A stretch of DNA of 64,000 nucleotides, from the NCBI GenBank assembly GCA_030848705.1, contig CM061243.1:9077044-9141043 (forward strand), given 5' to 3'. The stretch comes from Heracleum sosnowskyi (Eukaryota > Streptophyta > Magnoliopsida > Apiales > Apiaceae). Both the position numbers and the translations under genes were made by a program. Shown here one piece after another: positions 56,964 to 64,000 of the stretch (positions are counted from its first letter, which is position 1; every line of letters begins with the position of its first letter). Below the pieces are notes generated by a model. That model saw nothing but the letters and a program-made list of their open reading frames with translations. It did no database searches and was not told the DNA's origin.

Positions 56964-59900
56964 CTAGTTTGTACGAACCTCGACCAAATACGTTCTTGAC
57001 GCGATATGGTCCTTCCCAATTTGGGGCCAACTTCCCTTTCTGAGAACCAAGTCTCCTTGACGAAAGAACCTCTCTTTAACCCTTAGGTTATAGTAGAAAG
57101 ACGCTTTCTTTTGATGTTCAACTATCTTGGCGTTTTCCTCATCTCTAACTTCGTCAATTAGATCTAAAGCCAGCCTCAAGCCTTCTTCATTTGTTTCTGG
57201 TTCATAAGCCTCAACTCTTGGAGACGTGTGAGTAATCTCCACTGGAACCACTACTTCGGCTCCGTAAGCCAATAGGAATGGAGTTGCTCCGGTGGTGACT
57301 TTGCAGGTAGTACGATATGCCCATAGTATGGGGAGAAATTTGTCCACCCAAGTGTTTCTGGAGCGTTCAACTCTTTTCTTCAATCCATCTAGGATAATTC
57401 GATTTGCAACCTCAGCTTGCCCATTTGCTTGAGGATGGGCGACATAAGTGAAGCGCAACTTGATATCGTTCTCATCACAATATTTCTTAAACTCATCGTT
57501 GTTAAACTGAGTTCTATTGTCTGTGACCAAGATACGTGGAATCCCGTATCTGCATATCACATTTTCCCAGAAGAAATGCATCACTTGCTTGGTGGTTATC
57601 TTGGCTAATGGCTTAGCCTCAATCCACTTGGTGAAGTAGTCGATTGCTTCTATCAAGAACTTTCATTGTGCACTTGCCATTGGGAAAGGTCCAAGTATAT
57701 CCATTCCCCACATGGAAAATGGAATTGGTGAGCTTATGGATGTCAACATCTCTGGTGGTTGCCTAACCACTGGTGCATGCTTCTGGCACCTTTCACATTT
57801 CTTCACGTAGCCTTTAGCATCTGCTAGCATGTTGGGCCAGTAGAAACCTAGGCGAGTGATCTTATGGGCAAGGGCTCTGCCCCCCAAGTGCTGCCCATAA
57901 ATTCCTTCATGTACTTCCTTCAGGGCCAATTCTGCCTCTTGAGGTCTTAAACATTTCAGATATGGAATGATGAAAGACTTTTTGTATAGGATTCCCTCAA
58001 TCAGGGTATACCTTAGTGCTCTGACGTATAGCTTTCGTGCTTCTGAAGTGTCGTTGGGTAACCACCCAGTTTCTAGATGAGATTTGATGGGATCCATCCA
58101 ACAACTGCCAACATCAATGGGTGCTACCAACTTTCCGTTGATGCTTGGGGTCCTCAGGACTTGGAAGTAGACACTCCCTGCATAGTTTTCAATTTTGGAA
58201 GAAGCAAATTTAGACAAGGCATCAGCCTTCACGTTTTCTTCCCTTGGAATGTGCTCTACATAGCATTCGTCGAACTGAGTCATGATGGACTTGACAAGTT
58301 TCAAATACTTGGCCATGACTTCATCTCTGGCCTCAAATTCCCCATTTACTTGGGAAACCACTAGCCTCGAATCTTCACATACTTTCAGAGTTTTAACTCT
58401 CAAGGCTCCAGCCAGCCCTAAGCCAGCTATCAGAGCTTCATACTCAGCCTTATTGTTTGTCGTTGGAAATTCAAGTTTTAGTGCATACTCTATGAGGAAT
58501 CCATCAGGACTTTGTAGCACTAAACCGGCTCCACTTGATTTTTTTTTTGATGCTCCATCAAAATAGAGCACCCAATATTCTTTGAAATCCATCTCTTGAT
58601 CTTTCTCATCCTCCACTCTTACTTCCTGCCCCCCGACTTCTTGGTTGTCAATGGTACATTCAACCATGAAGTCAGCAAGTGTTTGAGCTTTTATGGCCGT
58701 TCGAGGCTTATACTTGATGTTGAATTCGCCCAATTCAATAGCCCATTTGATCAACCTTCCACTAACTTGAGGGCTATACAAGATGTTTCTTAGAGGTTGA
58801 TCAGTCAAGACCTCTATCTTGTGAGCCTGGAAGTACGGGAGTAGCTTTCTTGAGGCCATTATCAAGGCTAAGGCAAACTTCTCAATCATTGAGTAGTTTA
58901 TTTCTGCCCCATGTAGAATCTTACTCACATAGTAGATGGGTTTCAGAACCTTCAATTCTTCTTTTACCAAAACGGCTCCACGGGCTGTGCTTGAGACCGC
59001 CAAGTACAAATAGAGAATTTCCCCTGGCTTGGGCTTTGCCAACAGTGGTGCCTCAGCCATGTATTTCTTCAGGGCCTCAAAGGCCTCTTGGCTCTCCGTT
59101 GTCCATTCAAAAATTTTCAAGTTCTTGAGTGCTTTGAAGAAAGATAAGCACTTCTCTCCTGACTTGGAGATAAATCTTCCCAATGCTGCCACTCTTCCCG
59201 TTAGTTTTTGGACATCCTTGACAGTCTTTGGTGGTTCCATGTCTAGAATTGCTTTGATTTTGTCGGGATTGGCCTCGATTCCTCTCTTGGAAACCATTAG
59301 GCCTAAAAACTTTCCCGAGCCTACACCAAAGGCACACTTAGCTGGATTCAACATCATCTTGTGGTGCCTTAGCACTTCAAATGCCTCTCGGAGGTGCTCA
59401 ATGTGATCGGCCTTATCGAGGCTCTTGACTAACATGTCATCTACGTAGACCTCCATGGTTTTTCCAATTAGGTGTCCAAAAATTTTGTTCACCAACCTTT
59501 GGTAGGTTGCCCATGCATTCTTAAGTCCAAATGCCATGACTAGATAACAGAAAACACCAAAGTCAGTGATGAATGATACATTGGAGATGTCATCCTTGTG
59601 CATTTTGATTTGGTTGTATCCACTGAAGCCATCCATGAAGCTGAGCATCTCGTGTCCAGCTGTTGCATCTATTAATGCATCAATCATTGGTAAGGGAAAA
59701 CAATCCTTAGGACATGCATCATTCAAGTCAGTGAAGTCTACACACATCCTCCATTTTCCGTTAGCCTTTTTGACCATCACGGGGTTAGCCAACCATTCTG
59801 GGAATTGAATTTCCTCAATGAACCCAACTTCCAAAATTTTATTAACTTCCTGTTTAATGGCTTCAAGCCTCTCTGGAGCAAAATTCCTCTTTTTCTGTTT

Positions 59901-60212
59901 CACCGTCTTCCTTTCAGGATCCACATTTAGTTTGTGAGTTATCAATTTGGGATCAATCCCTGGCATGTCGGCCGCTGTCCAAGAAAAAATGTCATTATTC
60001 TCTTGAAGAAAAGATATGAGCTTGCTTTTCAATGGCTCAGGTAGTAGTGCTCCAACATATGTCACCTTCTCTGGCTCACTAGGGACTAAGGGAATTGGGA
60101 TTAAATCCTCAGCTGGTTTCCCTCTTCGGTCCTCATTGTCACTGATATTCATGTCTTCAATTGGGAGAACTTGCCCCTCGATTCCATCAGGCCTAACGCG
60201 GCTACATAACAA
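56964..60212 (-). pseudogene. pol: Element F Pol (RT, RNase H, archaeal-type RNase H, integrase) with one stop
   Basis: 57663-60212 (849 aa): RT with FPEWLANPVMVKKANGKWRM, CVDFTDLNDACPKD and the catalytic YVDDMLVKS; gypsy RNase H (DQPLRNIL); a second RNase H with YFDGASKKKSSGAGLVLQS and NNKAEYEALIAGL; and the integrase zinc finger (HEGIYGQHLGG, CERCQKHA). A TGA at 57663-57665 stops the frame just before the integrase core. The same frame continues in 56964-57656 with DYFTKWIEAKPL, VTDNRTQF and NGQAEVANR (D, D, E residues present). TGA from CGA by cytosine deamination is a likely cause. Confidence 0.92.
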
Positions 60213-61768
60213 ATTCTAGCCATCTTTTGGTCTCCTCGTTCTTCACCAATCCCATTCCTCGTTGTGAACTTGATTTTTAGATGATAAGATGAGGCAACAA
60301 CCTTGAACGCATGAAGACCAGTCCTTCCCAGGATTGCATTGTAAGTTGAAGTCGCTTTTATAACTATGAAGTTCAACATCTGAGTAGACGTATTCATCTC
60401 TTGCCCCATGGTCATTGGGAGTTGGATAGTGCCTTCCACTTTTGATTCCACCCCGTTGAATCCGTATATAGGCATATTTGAGGGTGTTAGCTGAGAATCA
60501 GTGTAACCCATCTTGATAAAAGCATCGTGGAACAAGATATCCACTGAAGCTCCATTGTCAACCATGACTCTCTTTGTTTCGGAGTTGCCTATCACAGGTA
60601 CTATGACAAAAGGATCATCATGGGGGAACTTCACCCCTTCCAAGTCTGAATCGTCAAAACCTGTTGACACTTCTGTTATGGCACGCTTCGGTGCTTCTCC
60701 AACCACAATCATTACCTCTCGAGCATAAGCCTTTCTTGAGTTTCGGGAGGACCCAGCAGCAGTTGGCCCTCCGAATATCATGTTGATGACTGGCCCTCGG
60801 GGCTTAGGGTTACGATCTTGGTCGTTGTCTCTTCTGTCGTAATCCTTCCTTTCATAGTTTCCTCTTTGACTCCCTTGATTTCCATCCTTGTTGAATTTGC
60901 TGAGTTTTCCTTTTCGTATCAGAAACTCAATCTCATCTTTCAATTGCCTACAATCGTCGGTGTCATGACCGACTTCTTTGTGGAACCGACAAAACTGATT
61001 TTTGTTCCGTTTGGACAAATCAGCCCTCATTGGCTTTGGCCATTTGAGATCTTCTTCCTTGGCTATCTCCATCAGAATTTGACTCCTGGGATTATTCAAT
61101 CTTGCATATTCTGTGAATTTTGGCCCAAAATTGTTTCTCTTGGGGGGAGAATCGGAGTTCTTTGATGTTCTGGGGAACTTTTCCTTGACGTCATATTCCT
61201 GAGTTTCTTTTCTTTTCTTTGAGTTTCCACTACCGCCAGCAGTGGGTTCATACTTTCTCATGCTTTCTTCAGCCTTGATATACTTTCCGGCTCTATCTTG
61301 GAGCTTCAGCATGCTCTCGGGTGGATGTTTAGCCAACGACCTTTTGAAGTGGTCATCAGTAGTTCCTTGTTGCAGGGCTATCATAGCCACCCTGTCCTCT
61401 AAGTCTGGGACTTTCAAAGCCTCTCGAGTGAATCGATTGATGTAGTCCCTTAGGGCTTCATTCTTTCCTTGCTGGATTGCCATGAGTGATGCAGAGCTTT
61501 TCTCATGCACCCTTCCACTAATGAACTGATTGATAAAAGCTTTGCTTAGTTCCTTGAAAGACCCAATTGAGTTGGGAGGAAGACGGCTATACCAGCGTTG
61601 GGCCATGTCTGCCAAGGTTTGTGAAAACGCCCTACACTTGACCGCATCGTTGGTTGGCTGCAACAGCAGTGCATTGGAGAAGGTCCTTACATGATTTGCG
61701 GGATCTCCCGTTCCGTCATAGGCTTTGATCGAAGGCATCTTGAACTTTCTGGATATTGTGGCTTTCAT
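60149..61768 (-). pseudogene. gag: Element F Gag capsid to protease region
   Basis: 539 codons. Retrotransposon gag domain (KMPSIKAYDGTGDPANHVRT near residue 11, MAQRWYSRLPPNSIGSFKEL near 54, INRFTREALKVPDL), a zinc-knuckle-like CRFHKEVGHDTDDC, and a retropepsin-like domain with VDNGASVDILFHDAF. The frame ends at 60149 with an unrelated tail after CYVAAL. The pol frame lies one base off, and the conserved junction suggests a one-base deletion near 60195 rather than programmed frameshifting. A stop at 61775-61777 separates this ORF from the gag N-terminus upstream. Confidence 0.9.
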
Positions 61769-61774
61769 GATGTC

Positions 61775-62540
61775 TTAAGTAAATGGTGGTGTAGGATCAT
61801 CAGGATCTCCTAGGGGCAACAAAACACTAGGATCACCCCTTGGGGCTTCAGCCCTCTTGGTTCTTCTTGCCGGTGGATCCAAGTTAATTATCGAGATCCC
61901 TTCAGTCGTTCGACCTTGAGATTGAGCGGCCTCCTCCTCAGCAAGGAGTTTCTTGAGTCTTGCAGTCTCTGCCTCATGGGCTGCAATTTTCTCCTTAGTA
62001 GTTTGGGGTTGATCCCGAACGTCTCCTTCTTGGGGCGACATCCTCCCCAGTTGTATAACCTTCATCTTCGGTGTATGGGCCAGAGTAATCTTGAACGAAA
62101 GGGGTCTGGCGAGTTTGTTGATTTTGGGGTCCCAGACCTTGAATGTAAGGGGGCACATATGCCTCATGGTAGATTGGATTAGTTCCACTGTCGCCCGCCA
62201 TGGGTCGAGGGGGCATGCCATAGCTTGGCATCCCTAAAGTCTGATTCGCGTATTGAGGGAGATCAGTAGTATGGAGTTGAAGGCTTCTCTGTGCATTCAT
62301 GATGGGTGGAGAAGTCGAGATTGGTTGCTGGTGAACGGTCTCTTGTGGATTAGATCCATGAATGACCATTTGCAGGGGATTCGTCCCTTCAACCGAAATT
62401 GGGATTTCCGGTCCTTGAGTGTTGGTGGGGATATTCGCCCCTTGAGTGCCAGTAGTCGGCGGTGGTTGATCAGCCTCAAAGGTGATAGGGCGATCCTCAG
62501 GAGTTTGATTATCCCGAGCTGTTCTTCGTGTGTTTGACAT
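61775..62540 (-). pseudogene. Element F Gag N-terminal region, frameshifted
   Basis: Begins MSNTRRTARDNQTPEDRP just after the PBS region (ORF 61995-62540), with repeats GANIPTNTQGPEIP/GTNPLQM/GSNPQ and YIQGLGPQNQQ. Coding then shifts frame near 62020-62040 into 61775-62221, which has a coiled coil (KEKIAAHEAETARLKKLLAE), and stops at 61775. The same N-terminal type occurs in element E. Confidence 0.8.
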
Positions 62541-62559
62541 GGTTGATGTTGTTTTCCCA

Positions 62560-62571
62560 CATACGGCGCCA
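62560..62571 (-). promoter_or_regulatory. Element F primer binding site
   Basis: Minus strand TGGCGCCGTATG two bases after the 5' LTR; the core TGGCGCCGT is shared with element E. Confidence 0.85.
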
Positions 62572-62573
62572 AA

Positions 62574-63079
62574 TGTTGTGGATTAAAAAACGTACTTATG
62601 AATTTAATGCTAGGATTAATGAGCTTTCGAGCTTTAATGGTTGTACTTGTGTTTCGAGACTAAATCGGTCCTCACAAGATGCCTACGTATCTCAAATCGT
62701 TATTGAGAATCAAGCCAAAGACGTAGTTCTGATTGTAGGATCAGGGACCTTATATAGGCGTCTGGAGCCTAGTATTTATGGTATGTTTAGGAAACTTAGC
62801 GAATAAGTCTCCTTTTTGATATTGGATAAACATTGTATTGCTTGCTGAATAAGTCTTTTCCTTGTTGATAAAGGCTATGACTCATTAATTGCCTTTAATT
62901 GGGATTCCAGATCCTTCTTTGATAAGATTTCCATAATTTGGGCTCTTTTAATGAGCTGTATATTTTCCCTATTCATTAATTATGAAATTAATGAATAATT
63001 AGGGATTTGGGCATTAAATATCGAGCCTTTTCATTGGACCGTCAATTATATTTCTATAATTAATTTTCTGTCCATATCA
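62574..63079 (-). repeat. Element F 5' LTR (506 bp)
   Basis: TGTTGTGG...CCATATCA followed by ATTTG. Confidence 0.95.
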
Positions 63080-63164
63080 ATTTGGTAACAGTTAATCTAT
63101 TTACTATGATTGAATAAAAGGTGAATTTTTTATTACGGACAACAAAAATGAGACGGAGGGAGTA

Positions 63165-63362
63165 TGTTATAATTTTGACAAAAAGAGAAGCTATGCCATA
63201 GGATGACAAACTTAAAACTAAACCAACACAATATTTACAATTTAATACTCCTTCGTTGCACTTTTTTTTGGATATCTTTTTTAATTTTTTTACATTAAAA
63301 ATTATCAGTAGAAATTTATAATATAAGAATTAATGATATCCATCTAAAACAAATGAGATATG
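63165..63362. other. AT-rich sequence without recognisable features
   Basis: TACTCCTTCGTTGCAC at about 63246 resembles a lone degenerate MITE end. Nothing else seen. Confidence 0.4.
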
Positions 63363-63364
63363 TA

Positions 63365-63812
63365 AGAGCATTCACATTGGACACTCTACATCATTCTACA
63401 TCCTCATTATTTGAGGAAAATATGAGTTTTAGCATAAAAATTGATCTCCATCAGATTACTCATTTTTGGAAAAGTTTTAGATTTCAAAAAATGAGTCCCC
63501 AAATTTGGGATTTACTATTCATCCTTCATTTCATATTTTATACAAGTTTAATATAAAAGTAGAGTAGAAAGTGATAAAATAATAATTAGTACTTAAAGTT
63601 GTAAAGAGAGATGAGAGAAAGAAATAATAATAAAAAAAATAGAGATGAAAATGGAGAATGGGATTTAGTGAAATTTTAGATGATAAATAAATTATAAGAA
63701 AAAATTTAAGAAATTACTATTTTTAGTAAATATATGAGGATGATTTGAGAAATTAATATTTTTAGTAAGTATATGGGGATAAGGATAGGGGATCGAATGA
63801 GAATGCTTACCA
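63365..63812. mobile_element. Possible small non-autonomous DNA transposon (about 450 bp)
   Basis: Left end GAGCATTCACATTGG and the inverse of the right end AAGCATTCTCATTCG are imperfect terminal inverted repeats around an AT-rich, non-coding body. Ends of this kind are common in plant hAT-like MITEs. No clear target-site duplication. Confidence 0.45.
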
Positions 63813-63942
63813 GAAACCCGCCGACGGTGATTGTACTAGGGGTGTTAGTCCTACCCTCTGTTCTAAAAGTCGGCGATTAATCCCGATTAATCGCTAGACG
63901 GCGGGCCATTGAACTGATCAAGCGAAAATTGGTCAATTAATC

Positions 63943-64000
63943 ATTTTTAAACGGTCAAAAATCGGCTGAATCGGTCAAAAATCGGATTAATCGGTCAAAA
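63943..64000. repeat. 20-bp tandem repeat running off the window
   Basis: CGGTCAAAAATCGG plus TTAAT/CTGAAT units repeat with a 20-bp period. It is preceded by GATTAATCCCGATTAATCG, itself a short direct repeat. The array continues beyond 64000. Confidence 0.75.

Larger units (their letters stand above)
52589..63079 (-). mobile_element. Element F: Ty3/gypsy Tat-type LTR retrotransposon with antisense gene
   Basis: 10,491 bp, LTRs of 506 bp, TSD ATTTG (52584-52588 and 63080-63084). On the minus strand: PBS TGGCGCCGTATG, gag, protease, RT, RNase H, a second archaeal-type RNase H, integrase (gypsy order; the extra RNase H marks the Tat lineage). Between pol and the 3' LTR lies an oppositely oriented gene (54740-56581) and a motif-dense spacer. 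The LTRs differ at about 13 of 506 positions by eye. gag-pol carries two frameshifts and two in-frame stops, so this copy is not autonomous. Confidence 0.95.
52457..63162. mobile_element. Stowaway-type MITE (about 210 bp) split by element F
   Basis: Left end TCCCTTCGTCCCATTTTTGT continuing TTGTCC. The right end is the inverse of CTCCCTCCGTCTCATTTTTG continuing TTGTCC. TA dinucleotides flank both ends (52455-52456, 63163-63164). Left part 52457-52588, right part 63085-63162. Confidence 0.85.

Overview
The window looks like nuclear DNA of a flowering plant, most likely a eudicot with a large, repeat-rich genome. It has AT-rich intergenic DNA, GT-AG introns, plant LTR-retrotransposon lineages (SIRE-type Ty1/copia, Tat-type Ty3/gypsy), CACTA transposons and a Stowaway-type MITE. 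I cannot name the species. No clearly functional host gene is present. The only host-like coding sequence is a decayed casein kinase 1-like copy next to an Ulp1-type protease fragment.

Layout. (A) 1-12320, plus strand: a very young SIRE-type copia element with gag, pol and a third ORF of about 1,490 codons. Its 5' LTR is cut by the window edge, and the visible 223 bp are identical to the 3' LTR. 12449-14559: casein kinase 1-like exons, then an Ulp1-type exon pair. (B) 15172-36069, minus strand: a second, older SIRE element with 550-bp LTRs and TSD GAGTT, full of stops and frameshifts. (C) 24297-33156: an apparently intact CACTA element (TSD TGC) inserted into B exactly at its gag-pol junction, carrying a two-exon transposase gene and an eight-exon accessory gene. 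(D) 36095-40293: an internally deleted CACTA relative. 41473-48495: a 5'-truncated LINE 3' end (RNase H domain, poly(A) tail), split by (E) a gutted gypsy element (TSD GCGGT) that contains (G) a piece of another LTR element, and by (H) a 1.86-kb non-autonomous CACTA (TSD TAT). 52457-63162: a Stowaway-type MITE of about 210 bp split by (F) a 10.5-kb Tat-type gypsy element (TSD ATTTG) with sense gag-pro-pol and an intron-containing antisense gene. The last kilobase holds a possible small MITE and a short tandem repeat.

The most unusual signal is that A and B each carry their own short motif, repeated tens of times. In A it is TCAACG plus a short tail, in both orientations. In B it is AATCCTGAT and its complement. 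In both elements the copies fall in the same places: gag, the variable integrase-RT linker, the pol-ORF3 spacer, the low-complexity part of ORF3, and the LTR upstream region. The positions match but the sequences do not. In A many copies pair into short inverted repeats whose two arms vary together. F has a comparable block (TCGACC words) upstream of its antisense gene. A second shared word, GGGGGAG (the 3' polypurine tract core), also recurs at matching internal places in A and B.

Order of events inferred from nesting and LTR divergence counted by eye: B is older (about 19 differences in 550 bp), F is intermediate (about 13 in 506), A is youngest (0 in the 223 bp visible). C is younger than B; E and H are younger than the LINE; F is younger than the MITE.
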